Part shown: positions 18,527-26,700 of the stretch, one piece after another
How positions within the stretch are numbered: the stretch's first letter is position 1
Layout: the number at the start of each line of letters is the position of its first letter
From: Planctomycetaceae bacterium
GTDB lineage: Bacteria; Planctomycetota; Planctomycetia; Pirellulales; Pirellulaceae
Assembly: GCA_002709225.1 (NCBI GenBank)
Contig: PAQH01000001.1
Location: forward strand, 5,809 to 56,031
DNA: 50,223 nt
Reading direction: 5' to 3'
Made by a program: the position numbers and the translations under genes
Notes under the pieces: model-generated
What the model was told of the DNA's origin: nothing
Databases searched by the model: none
Seen by the model: only the letters and a program-made list of their open reading frames with translations

Positions 18527-18555
18527 ATTATAGCGTTTTTGCACCGCCATGACGA
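18527..18555 (-). promoter_or_regulatory. sigma70-type promoter for dnaA
   Basis: Minus strand: TCGTCA (18555-18550, 4 of 6 matches to TTGACA), a 17-nt spacer, then a perfect TATAAT (18532-18527). The -10 box overlaps the TAA stop of the cysteine desulfurase gene. Transcription would start near 18520, leaving about 60 nt to GTG 18457. Confidence 0.6.
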
Positions 18556-19742
18556 CCCGGATGGGGACGGTTTTTGGCTTGGAGATCGCGGCGCAAGTGG
18601 TTGAAAACACTTACGATACGGTCGACTGCCAGCTCAATCTGCGGGTGCGTTGTCTGGACGCTCACACTAAACCGCAAAGCGCCTTCCACTAATGCCTCGG
18701 GAACGTTCATGGCGCGCAGTACGGGGGATGGGTCCGTCGCGCCACTGGAACACGCGGAGCCCGTAGAACAGGCGACACCCGCCTGATCCAGGGCCAGGAA
18801 TAACTGCTGTCGATCGACTCCCGGAAAAGAAATATTGCTGGTGTGGGGTAATCGCGGAGCGCCGCCGCCGTTGATTACGGCCTGAGGAATTTGGCGGCAG
18901 AGATGGCTCTCCAATTGGTCGCGGGTCGCCGACAATTGCTGACGTCGCGACTGGGCTTGATCCAGCCAGAGTGCCAGTGCGCGTTCCAGGCCGACGGCCA
19001 GACAGACGCTTTCGGTGCCCGGCCGCACCCCCTGTTGTTGACGACCCCCGCGCAACAGTGGGTCGATTTTCGAGGTCGAACGCAGCAGAAGTGCTCCGAT
19101 GCCGACCGGACCATGCAGTTTGTGTCCGGAAAGCGAGAGCGCGGCGACCCCGAGGTCCTGGAAATTTACATCGATTTTGCCAACCGCTTGAACTGCATCG
19201 GTATGCAGGGGGACTCCCTTTGCTTCGCACAAGCTGGCAATTTGCCGGATTGGTTGGAGCACACCTGTCTCGTTATTGCCCAACATGATGCTGACCAGCC
19301 GAGTCTCGGGCGTCAGCAGATCAGTCAGCTGTTGACAACAGACGACCCCGGTCGCGTCAACGCCTAGGCGAATCACCTCAAACCCGCACCGTTGCAACTC
19401 GTCGGCCGGTTCCTGGATACTGGGATGCTCAACCGCGGACACGATAACCCGACCTGGTGGCGGACCAACCAGTCCGCAGAGCGCCAGGTTGTTCGCTTCA
19501 GTACCGCCGCTCGTGAAGATCACCCGGTCGGTGGCCCCGGATGTCCGGCGACCTCGCAGATGCACGCAAATCTGATCCCGCAACTGCTCGAGTTGGCGCC
19601 GCGCGCGCTGGCCAGCTGAGTGTTGACTGGCGGGGTTTGCCAGTCCCTGGGCCTGACAGGCGGCCATTGCCTCGTTCACCTGCGGGTCGACGGGTGTGGT
19701 CGCGTTGTTGTCCAGGTTGATGATGCGGTCGTGGATTTCCAT
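18528..19742 (-). CDS. cysteine desulfurase (NifS/IscS family)
   Basis: This 404-aa PLP enzyme removes sulfur from L-cysteine for iron-sulfur cluster, thiamine or tRNA thiolation pathways. It begins MEIHDRIINLDNNATTPVD. It has the SGGTEANNLAL motif, SLSGHKLHGPVGIGAL with the PLP lysine, and the active-site cysteine loop GVACSTGSACSSG. ATG 19742 is used because conserved sequence begins there; the frame is open to 19859, inside the upstream gene. It is 10 nt after the gene at 19753 and directly upstream of dnaA, with the dnaA promoter over its stop codon. No iscU or other iron-sulfur genes are adjacent. Such enzymes can also mobilise selenium from selenocysteine, a possible but unproved link to the selenoprotein candidate. 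Confidence 0.93.
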   Translation of the reverse strand: MEIHDRIINLDNNATTPVDPQVNEAMAACQAQGLANPASQHSAGQRARRQLEQLRDQICVHLRGRRTSGATDRVIFTSGGTEANNLALCGLVGPPPGRVIVSAVEHPSIQEPADELQRCGFEVIRLGVDATGVVCCQQLTDLLTPETRLVSIMLGNNETGVLQPIRQIASLCEAKGVPLHTDAVQAVGKIDVNFQDLGVAALSLSGHKLHGPVGIGALLLRSTSKIDPLLRGGRQQQGVRPGTESVCLAVGLERALALWLDQAQSRRQQLSATRDQLESHLCRQIPQAVINGGGAPRLPHTSNISFPGVDRQQLFLALDQAGVACSTGSACSSGATDPSPVLRAMNVPEALVEGALRFSVSVQTTHPQIELAVDRIVSVFNHLRRDLQAKNRPHPGRHGGAKTL

Positions 19743-19752
19743 GGCAAACCGT

Positions 19753-20508
19753 TTAGTCACGCGCATCGAGGGGAGATGTTGTCGCGCCAGCTTTGTCCCG
19801 CAGGCTGCGCGCTTGTTCTTGAAGCAGGTCTTGGTTTTCTGGATCGATTTCCAGGCCATTCTTGATCCACTGCAGCGCTTGTTGATGTTGGTTTATATTG
19901 CGACTGGCGATTGCCAGGTTCAGGTATTCCGAAGCCAGAGATGCCTTCAGCAGACTTCCCAAATGGGTTGCGTCCGAAGTTGTTGTAGCCAAGCGAAATG
20001 CCACCGGGACCAAAACGTACATCTGGTTTTGCGCGAGTTGTTGCACGACAGGCCACAATTCCGCTGCCAGTTTGGGGTGCTGTTGTGACCAGGTATACCA
20101 ATGCAGCTGGCCTTCGGCGTCCAGGGCATCCAAATACATGCAGAGGATCAGTCCATCGTCTTCTTCCCAGTCTTGGCCAACCCGTTTCACCCGCACAAGA
20201 TCCCAACGTTTGCTCACGGGGGACTGGACGACACTTGGCAATAGCCGGAGATACCGCTCTAGATCATTGGTCGTGCCCTGTCGATCAATGGGGGTGACCT
20301 GGATTCCCAACAAGGGAATTTCCACGTATCTAAAACGGCGCCGCTGGAATGTATGTGGCGAGAATTCTTCTCCCTCGACACGGCCAAATGTGGCGGTGCA
20401 CACGGCCACCACCAACAGTAGGCCCAGACCACCCAACAGAGAAACGCCGAGGTGTTGCAGCGGCGGAGAATTCCGCCAGTGTCGCATGAGGATCGCCAAT
20501 CGCCGCAT
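19753..20508 (-). CDS. membrane-anchored hypothetical protein with C-terminal TPR-like unit
   Basis: I do not recognise this 251-aa protein as a named family. Residues 18-38 (LGVSLLGGLGLLLVVAVCTA) form one transmembrane anchor near the N terminus. The middle has an exosortase-associated/EpsI-like feel only in general composition (VKRVGQDWEEDDGLILCMYLDA), too weak to name. The end (LNLAIASRNINQHQQALQW, then IKNGLEIDPENQ) is a clear single tetratricopeptide repeat. A role as a membrane-tethered protein with an external domain is inferred. It precedes the cysteine desulfurase by 10 nt, suggesting co-transcription. Confidence 0.75.
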   Translation of the reverse strand: MRRLAILMRHWRNSPPLQHLGVSLLGGLGLLLVVAVCTATFGRVEGEEFSPHTFQRRRFRYVEIPLLGIQVTPIDRQGTTNDLERYLRLLPSVVQSPVSKRWDLVRVKRVGQDWEEDDGLILCMYLDALDAEGQLHWYTWSQQHPKLAAELWPVVQQLAQNQMYVLVPVAFRLATTTSDATHLGSLLKASLASEYLNLAIASRNINQHQQALQWIKNGLEIDPENQDLLQEQARSLRDKAGATTSPLDARD

Positions 20509-20910
20509 GGGAAGCGTCTCGGCAGGAGGGGGATCGCGGATTCAAAAGCCATTCGAGGGACAGATTTCTCCGGCCCTTCCAGATTCGACGGCGAAGCACA
20601 CGGTGCGCTGTCGAACGCTCGGGGCCACGGTACGCAGCGATGGATCTGGCCGCGATTGAACAATGATTCAGGCAGTTATAAGCTTGGTCTTCGGAAGCTG
20701 CGAGTCGGGTGGATCACAGCCAACCATATCATTGAACCATATCATTGAACCATATCGTAGTCTGGCTGGATCGCGATATGATACGAACGGTAACTTTTTC
20801 ACCGACTCGATTTGGTGTGCGGACTGATTGAGGTCTTCGGGGACCGGCAGCCGAGATTCCCCAACGTGGAACTCGAGCACAGTGGAACAGACAGAACAGG
20901 AATACTATCC
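20509..20910. other. 402-bp gene-free divergent intergenic region
   Basis: This region separates the minus-strand gene at 19753 from the plus-strand lactonase. I see no convincing gene here. It holds the 13-bp tandem repeat and inverted repeat at 20722-20780, so it probably carries regulatory DNA for the lactonase gene. Confidence 0.6.
20722..20780. repeat. 13-bp tandem repeat (2.7 copies) with adjoining inverted repeat
   Basis: AACCATATCATTG occurs at 20722-20734 and 20735-20747, then AACCATATC at 20748-20756. Its last part, CATATCG (20751-20757), pairs with CGATATG (20774-20780) as an inverted repeat with a 16-nt centre. It lies about 130-190 nt before the lactonase start and could be an operator or a slippage product. 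Confidence 0.75.
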
Positions 20911-22077
20911 ATGATCGACAGCAAATGGGCACTTGTCGCCTTGTGGGGCCTCACCATGATCTTGCCGACAGAACGGGCGTTGGGAGAAGACACCGACGCG
21001 GGAAAACTCCGTGTTTATGTGGGGACGTACACAGGTGGCGAAAGTAAGGGCATTTATGTTTCAGCACTTGATCTCAACAGCGGTGCCATGGAGCCTGCGC
21101 GGCTCGCCGCGGAATCAGAAAACCCCTCGTTTGTGGCGATCCATCCCAACGGTCGTTTCTTGTATGCGGTGAATGAGCTGCTCGATTTTGCTGGGGAGAA
21201 CAGCGGCGCGGTGACCGCCTTCGCAATCAAGCCAGATGGCAGCCTCCAACAAATCAACCAACAGTCGTCGCGGGGTGGCGCGCCATGCCACCTGGTTGTT
21301 GATCGCGCCGGTCGCAACGTCTTGGTTGCCAATTATGTTGGCGGAAATATTGTCTCTTTGCCCATCCAAGACGACGGTGGGCTCAAACCGGCGACAGGTT
21401 TCGTGCAACATCGTGGATCGAGTGTTAATCCACAACGCCAGGAGGGTCCTCATGCGCATTCGATTAATCTGGATGCCGCAAACCGTTTTGCATTTGCAGC
21501 CGACTTGGGGCTCGACAAGATTCTGGTTTACCAATTTGACGGGGCGCGGGGGACGTTCACCCCGCACGACCCCGCTTCCGTATCTGTCAAAGCGGGGGCT
21601 GGGCCGCGCCACTTTGATTTCCATCCATCCGGTAAATTTGCGTACGTGATTAACGAACTTGACCTCACGGTGACCGCTTTTTCGTACAGCCCAACAAAGG
21701 GTGTTTTGAAACCCATCCAAACGATTCCCACATTGGCGAAAGGGGTTCAGGGACATGGCCTTTCTACCGCGGAAGTGCGCGTGCATCCCAGCGGGAAGTT
21801 TCTCTACGGCTCAAACCGTGGTCACCACACCATCGTGGTGTATACCATCGATCCAGCCTCCGGGAAATTGACTTATGTAGAGCATCAATCCACACAAGGT
21901 AGCACGCCCCGGAACTTTTTTGTCGAGCCCACGGGCCGTTTCCTGATGGCTGAAAATCAGTCAACCGGCACGGTGGTGGTATTCCGGATCAATCCGCAGA
22001 CGGGCGAGTTGACTCCAAGTGGCCACCAGTTGGCCGTGCCATCGCCAGTTTGCATTCGCACTTTACGGTTGCCTTAG
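20911..22077 (+). CDS. secreted lactonase-type seven-bladed beta-propeller (6-phosphogluconolactonase family)
   Basis: This 388-aa protein has a signal peptide (MIDSKWALVALWGLTMI, cleavage near ALGED) and then repeated propeller blades. Each includes patterns such as RVYVGTYTGGESKGIYV, FVAIHPNGRFLYAVNE, APCHLVVDRAGRNVLVANY, GPHAHSINLDAANRFAFA, GPRHFDFHPSGKFAYVINE and STPRNFFVEPTGRFLMAENQ. This is the PF10282/YbhE-type lactonase fold related to 6-phosphogluconolactonase and carboxymuconate cyclase. Export suggests the substrate is an extracytoplasmic lactone rather than 6-phosphogluconolactone. ATG 20911 follows AGGA by about 10 nt; the longer frame from 20812 lacks a signal. The true substrate is unknown. 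Confidence 0.88.
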   Translation: MIDSKWALVALWGLTMILPTERALGEDTDAGKLRVYVGTYTGGESKGIYVSALDLNSGAMEPARLAAESENPSFVAIHPNGRFLYAVNELLDFAGENSGAVTAFAIKPDGSLQQINQQSSRGGAPCHLVVDRAGRNVLVANYVGGNIVSLPIQDDGGLKPATGFVQHRGSSVNPQRQEGPHAHSINLDAANRFAFAADLGLDKILVYQFDGARGTFTPHDPASVSVKAGAGPRHFDFHPSGKFAYVINELDLTVTAFSYSPTKGVLKPIQTIPTLAKGVQGHGLSTAEVRVHPSGKFLYGSNRGHHTIVVYTIDPASGKLTYVEHQSTQGSTPRNFFVEPTGRFLMAENQSTGTVVVFRINPQTGELTPSGHQLAVPSPVCIRTLRLP

Positions 22078-22214
22078 GATGGTTCCCATGAGGCTAGTCG
22101 CGTGTGAGAGGGCGGTGGGCTGCTGACCAAATCCGCAGCGACACCTTGCCGGGGTTACCGGGTAGCGGACAAAATGGGTGCTTCTAATTCTCTATTTTTT
22201 CCCTGAGGAATGTG

Positions 22215-23429
22215 ATGCCTCGCTGTGTATTGGCTTATTCGGGTGGCCTCGACACGTCGGTGATTTTGGGTTGGCTGGTCGACCAGGGATACGAGCCGCA
22301 CGCGGTTTATGTGGACCTTGGTCAACCTTGTGAAGATCGCGACGCGATTGTCCAGAAAGCTCGCGATACAGGAGCCGCCAGTTCACGCCTGATCGATGCC
22401 CAAGAACGGTTATGTCGGGATTTTGCCTTTCCCGTTCTGCAATGGCAGGCGCGCTATGAGGGTGTTTACCTGCTGGGTACATCGATCGCCCGCCCGTTGA
22501 TCTCGGAAGTTTGTCTCGAAGTAGCGCGCGAAGTCGGCGCACAGGCTTATGCCCATGGGGCCACCGGGAAAGGAAATGACCAGTGTCGATTTCAGCTTGC
22601 TGCTGAAGCGCTGGATCCCACCGTTGAGGTCATTGCGCCCTGGCGTGACGAAACTTTTCGTCAGCAGTTTCCAGGTCGATCGGAAATGATCGACTACTGT
22701 CAGCGGAAAGGAATCGCCGTCAAGGCGACCGCCGAGCAGCCCTATAGCAGCGATGAGAATTGTCTGCACATCAGCTATGAGGCGGGGCAACTTGAGGACC
22801 TTAGTGTCAACGGTGTGGAACTGGTCGAATTTGGCATGACGACCTCTCCCCAGGAGGCTCCCGATCAAATTGAAACGGTAACCATAGCATTTGAAGCGGG
22901 CATACCTGTGGCGGTAAATGGCGACCCGCAGTCGCCCGATTCACTGGTCCGTACGTTGAATGCCATCGGTGGACGTAACGGTATCGGTCGTATTGACATG
23001 GTGGAGAATCGTTTTGTGGGAATGAAAAGTCGCGGGGTTTACGAGTCGCCCGGTATGAGCGTGTTATACGAAGCCCATCGCATCCTTGAGCAACTGACTC
23101 TTGATCGAGACCTGGCGCATTTGCGTGATGCACTAGCACCGCAGGTCGCCGAACAGGTCTATTACGGATTTTGGTTTTCTGCGAAGTTCGACGCGCTGCT
23201 GGCGTTTATTCGGGACGCCCAGAAGCACGTGACTGGAGAGGTTACGCTCAACCTCTACAAAGGAAATATGATGGTTGCCAACCGTAGCAGCCCCTACAGC
23301 CTCTACGATGAAGGTGTGGCCACGATGGAGGGTGGAGGGTCGTACAATCAGACGGACGCAGAGGGGTTCTTGCGCATCCAGGGACTCCCAGCACGTGTGC
23401 AAGGGCGCGTGATGCCACGCCGCACCTGA
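22215..23429 (+). CDS. argG: argininosuccinate synthase
   Basis: This 404-aa enzyme condenses citrulline and aspartate with ATP to argininosuccinate, the penultimate step of arginine synthesis. The P-loop LAYSGGLDTSVILGWL is at the N terminus. YLLGTSIARPLI follows, then the citrulline/aspartate-binding AHGATGKGNDQCRF. VIAPWRDE and YSSDENCLHIS come next, and near the C terminus ESPGMSVLYEAHR and YKGNMMVANRSSPYSLYDE. Length matches the family. GAGGAA lies 4 nt upstream of ATG 22215; a GTG immediately before it is also possible. No other arg genes are adjacent. It converges on the S1-domain gene. Confidence 0.97.
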   Translation: MPRCVLAYSGGLDTSVILGWLVDQGYEPHAVYVDLGQPCEDRDAIVQKARDTGAASSRLIDAQERLCRDFAFPVLQWQARYEGVYLLGTSIARPLISEVCLEVAREVGAQAYAHGATGKGNDQCRFQLAAEALDPTVEVIAPWRDETFRQQFPGRSEMIDYCQRKGIAVKATAEQPYSSDENCLHISYEAGQLEDLSVNGVELVEFGMTTSPQEAPDQIETVTIAFEAGIPVAVNGDPQSPDSLVRTLNAIGGRNGIGRIDMVENRFVGMKSRGVYESPGMSVLYEAHRILEQLTLDRDLAHLRDALAPQVAEQVYYGFWFSAKFDALLAFIRDAQKHVTGEVTLNLYKGNMMVANRSSPYSLYDEGVATMEGGGSYNQTDAEGFLRIQGLPARVQGRVMPRRT

Positions 23430-23496
23430 CGCGGTCGCGCCGGCGGGCCAATTAGAAAAACAACAGTTTGCCCGCGCAATCGCACAGGCGGCGAGG

Positions 23497-25125
23497 CTAC
23501 CACTTCAAGCCGAACTGCTCACCACCGCTGGGTCGGTTGGTGCCGCCTTTGAGCGGGCCGTCGTGTTTGGGAACGACCGAGTCGCGCAGTGGATCAACGT
23601 CACCCGTCTCATCTGTTGTGGATTCCGGTTCTTCTGGCTCGGGAAGGGCGCCCTTTAGGGAGAGGCCGATTCGTTGGCTGTCCCGATCGACGGAGAGCAC
23701 TTTGACTTCGACTTGTTGCCCATCCTGGACGACGCTATGGACGTGTGCGACACGCTGGTGCGCCAATTCTGAAATATGAATGAGCCCTTCAATTCCGGGT
23801 GCCAGCCGGACGAACGCACCAAATGCGGCGACCCGAGAAACGGTGCCGGTGACAACGGAGTTTACGACAACGTGTTGGTCCACTTCATCCCAGGGGTTCT
23901 GCAGCAATTCCCGATAGGCGAGCCCGATCTTTCCGGATTGGCGATCAATCTTGTCGATGCGAACTTGAATTTTCTGCCCTTCTGCCAATACATCGCTCGG
24001 ATGATTAACACGATCCCAGCTTAATTGACTGATGTGAACCAGTCCGTCGATTCCGCCCAAATCGACAAACGCCCCAAATTCGCGCAGGCTGCGCACAATC
24101 CCTTCGCGTTCCTGTCCCACCTCGAGTTCGGTCAGTAATTGTTCGCGCGCCGCTTCGCGCTCGCGTTCCAAAAAAGCGCGGTGACTGAGCACCAATTTCT
24201 TGCGCCCGGGATTCGATTCGTTGACCACGCAGGTCAATTTTTGTCCGATGTATTCGTTAAAATTTTCCACTCGGACCGTACTGATTTGGCTCGCTGGAAT
24301 AAAACCGCGAATGGTATTCACCATGCACTCCAGGCCGCCCGTGTTCGATCCAGTCACCATGGTATCGACCACCATGCCTTCATCGATGCTGGCCCAATCT
24401 GCCACATCAATGGAGGCGCCGGGAATGCGCAGTTCATAGAGGCCGTCTTCGACGTTGTAGGCGGTGACGATCACCTCCATGGGGGTTCCCGGTTCGGGAG
24501 GCTTCTTGAATTGCCGCACCGACGCAACACCTTCATTCGGTCCCCCCAGGGCGAAGAAAACATGATCGCCATGGATCTTGACCACGGTCGCGCGTCGGCG
24601 GGAGTCGACTTCGAGGACGGCAGATGCGCCGGAGGTACTTTGGCTTTCCATCAAATCGCCCAACTCGACGTCGCCAAGCGCGGATGCGAGTTCTTGCTCA
24701 AGATCCGCGCTGAGTGGATCTCGGACGGAAGGTTTAGGCACCGATTCCGGTGGTTTGATCTCGGCGGCTGAGGGCGACTTATTGCCTTTTGGGGAGGCAG
24801 TCCGACCAGGTTTCACTAATTTGGTTGGCTTGTCGGTGCCGGTTCGCTGCGGTTGGCTCGTCGCCGGGGCTGTGTCTTTGTCGCGACGGGAGCCGATTTG
24901 GATCCCTTGACGACTGACATAGGACGTTTGCGCAGAGCTTTCGTCGGGCGCCGCCGCACCGGTCTCATTCGCAGCGCTGGCCGCGGTCGCGTCAGCACCC
25001 GTGCCAGACTCTACCAGTGACGGCGCTGTTGGCGGGGAGTCTGTTGGCGGCGCTGACGCGGCCGGTGGGGCGCTATTTGCACCCGGTTTTGAATCGTCAG
25101 AAACAGTGTTGGATTCATCAGCCAT
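23497..25125 (-). CDS. S1 RNA-binding domain protein (ribosomal protein S1-like)
   Basis: This 542-aa protein has an acidic/Ala/Pro-rich, low-complexity N-terminal third (to about residue 175). Four S1 OB-fold repeats follow: the first around RRATVVKIHGDHVFFALGG, the second around DTMVTGSNTGGLEC, the third around EGIVRSLREFGAFVDLGGID, and the fourth around TGTVSRVAAFGAFVRLAPGI. The last two are canonical (GLVHISQLS, GLIHISELA). The arrangement matches the short S1 proteins of planctomycetes that bind mRNA on the 30S subunit. ATG 25125 is chosen over an upstream TTG. The N-terminal tail before the first S1 domain is unusually long. A general RNA-binding regulator cannot be excluded. Confidence 0.88.
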   Translation of the reverse strand: MADESNTVSDDSKPGANSAPPAASAPPTDSPPTAPSLVESGTGADATAASAANETGAAAPDESSAQTSYVSRQGIQIGSRRDKDTAPATSQPQRTGTDKPTKLVKPGRTASPKGNKSPSAAEIKPPESVPKPSVRDPLSADLEQELASALGDVELGDLMESQSTSGASAVLEVDSRRRATVVKIHGDHVFFALGGPNEGVASVRQFKKPPEPGTPMEVIVTAYNVEDGLYELRIPGASIDVADWASIDEGMVVDTMVTGSNTGGLECMVNTIRGFIPASQISTVRVENFNEYIGQKLTCVVNESNPGRKKLVLSHRAFLEREREAAREQLLTELEVGQEREGIVRSLREFGAFVDLGGIDGLVHISQLSWDRVNHPSDVLAEGQKIQVRIDKIDRQSGKIGLAYRELLQNPWDEVDQHVVVNSVVTGTVSRVAAFGAFVRLAPGIEGLIHISELAHQRVAHVHSVVQDGQQVEVKVLSVDRDSQRIGLSLKGALPEPEEPESTTDETGDVDPLRDSVVPKHDGPLKGGTNRPSGGEQFGLKW

Positions 25126-25418
25126 CGATCGAACCGTCCGCGCCAAATAGTAACTGTCCGGAAACGCAAATTAGTGTAACAGGGTTGTACCGCATCTGAT
25201 AGGTAAAGGCTTGACAATACAGGCTGACGGAGGTGCATAATGAACAGTCGTTGTGAACCCCGGAACTCGGTATCTGGGCGCCAACGGGTGGGTCGCCAGG
25301 TGTTCACGATTGGCTGGAAATCGGTGGTAACGCCCAAACAGACGCGTTTGCTGGATTAATGAACGGCCGACGTTGGCGCATGTTGCGGAGCGAACGGTTG
25401 TTGGGGAGCGGCAGCGTT

Positions 25419-26027
25419 ATGAACGGGAAATCTTCCACAACTCAATCGGATTCGGCTACGCAGTACGGCGGGTTGTGTGGCCACTTGTTGGCCGCGAGCC
25501 AGTTGTGCGAATTAGTGGGCGGTCAGCCCAATGCGGCGGTCTACACGGAACTGGCGAACCTGGATCACTCGTTGTTGTTCGATGGTAAACTCGTCAGGGA
25601 TTCAATCATGGCGTCGTGTTGCCACTCGGCGCTCTGGTTGCTGCATGATTACCTCGATGAATCACACCGCATTTCGCAATCGGTCGACACGATAACGGGT
25701 AGCTACTGGCATGGCATTATGCATCGCCGCGAGCCCGACTTTTCCAATGCCGCCTACTGGTTCCGGCGGGTTGGACGACACCCGGTATTCACCGAGCTTG
25801 TCGTCGCTGCCCGCATGCTGGCTCGTGGAGCGCGGGCGGACGAACAAGCGGATCTGGCGTTTTTGGTCCATCAGCAAACTTGGGATCCATTTCGTTTTAT
25901 TGATCTTTGCAGCGCTGTTGTCGAGGGTCGGTCCAGCAACGGCGTGCTGTGCCGCCAGGTGGCGGCGGCCGAATGGCAGTTGTTATTCGATTACTGTTAC
26001 CGGGAAGCATGCTCGCAACGCGATTAG
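25419..26027 (+). CDS. conserved hypothetical protein
   Basis: I do not recognise a named domain in this 202-aa soluble protein. The central stretch around SYWHGIMHRREPDFSNAAYW, immediately followed by FRRVGRHPVF, looks like a segment I associate with hypothetical proteins from planctomycetes and other phyla. A His/Glu/Arg cluster (HGIMHRREPD) might bind metal or phosphate, but this is speculation. ATG 25419 is chosen because the conserved part starts soon after; in-frame ATGs at 25359 and 25380 are also possible. It precedes the MazG-like gene by 81 nt in the same direction. Confidence 0.7.
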   Translation: MNGKSSTTQSDSATQYGGLCGHLLAASQLCELVGGQPNAAVYTELANLDHSLLFDGKLVRDSIMASCCHSALWLLHDYLDESHRISQSVDTITGSYWHGIMHRREPDFSNAAYWFRRVGRHPVFTELVVAARMLARGARADEQADLAFLVHQQTWDPFRFIDLCSAVVEGRSSNGVLCRQVAAAEWQLLFDYCYREACSQRD

Positions 26028-26108
26028 GTTGAGCTCCCTTGGCGGTTCCTGCGCGAACACGTTTAGTTTGGGCGGAGGTCGGGCGGCGTCCCAGGAAAAG
26101 AGACGGCC

Positions 26109-26450
26109 ATGGGTGATGTGGTAAACAAGACAGGTGAATTGCCGGCGGATGTGCGATTGCGTTCTTTCCAAGAACTCATCCGCGGGATGTACCACGATCG
26201 GGATGTCGAGCGGGGAATCGACGGTACGTTTATGTGGTTGATGGAAGAAGTAGGCGAATTGGCCACAGCGCTACGTGAAGGCAGCCATGCAGATCAGCTG
26301 GAAGAATTCGCAGACGTGTTGGCCTGGCTCACAACAATAGCCAATGTTGCCGGAGTCGATCTAAGCGAAGCCGTCATGCAGAAATACGGCTCAGGTTGTC
26401 CTGGCTGTGGAGACTGGGTTTGTCGCTGTTCGAAAGATGGCAAGCCCTGA
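26109..26450 (+). CDS. MazG-like nucleotide pyrophosphohydrolase with C-terminal Cys cluster
   Basis: This 113-aa all-alpha NTP pyrophosphatase fold carries the characteristic metal-binding pattern: LMEEVGELATAL (E-E-x-x-E) and LEEFADVLAWL (E-x-x-D). Such enzymes hydrolyse (d)NTPs, often non-canonical ones, to NMP and pyrophosphate. After the fold, at about residues 96-107, it has CPGCGDWVCRC, a four-cysteine cluster that resembles half a zinc ribbon and is not part of the catalytic core. It is short, with a single MazG domain. It sits between the hypothetical gene at 25419 and the large membrane protein gene. Substrate is not predictable. Confidence 0.88.
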   Translation: MGDVVNKTGELPADVRLRSFQELIRGMYHDRDVERGIDGTFMWLMEEVGELATALREGSHADQLEEFADVLAWLTTIANVAGVDLSEAVMQKYGSGCPGCGDWVCRCSKDGKP

Positions 26451-26700
26451 CTCGGATCATTCCGGGCCCTGTCCCTGACGTGGGTATTCGCCGCCCCTTC
26501 AGGATTAATTGAGAAGATGTTTCCGAGCCGCTTTGAGAGTCGCGATCGGCGGTGCGATACGGTTATCCGCGTAGAGATTATTTGCACAACTAAATCCGTT
26601 GTTTCCGCAGCGGAACGTTGTAGCTATGCTGAAGTAAGTCGTAGCGCTTAATCGGCGCGCGTCCCAGGGCCACGCGGTGTTTCTCCTGGGTAGCTTCTTG

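Noticed and set aside
18458..18610. Longer DnaA starting at 18610 or 18550
   Set aside because: These starts lie in or before the predicted promoter and inside the cysteine desulfurase gene, and the extra residues are not DnaA-like.
20650..20700. TTGAAC ... TATAAG promoter for the lactonase
   Set aside because: The spacer is only 15 nt, too short to trust.
24139..24771. 210-aa plus-strand frame
   Set aside because: It is antisense to the S1-domain gene and resembles no protein family.
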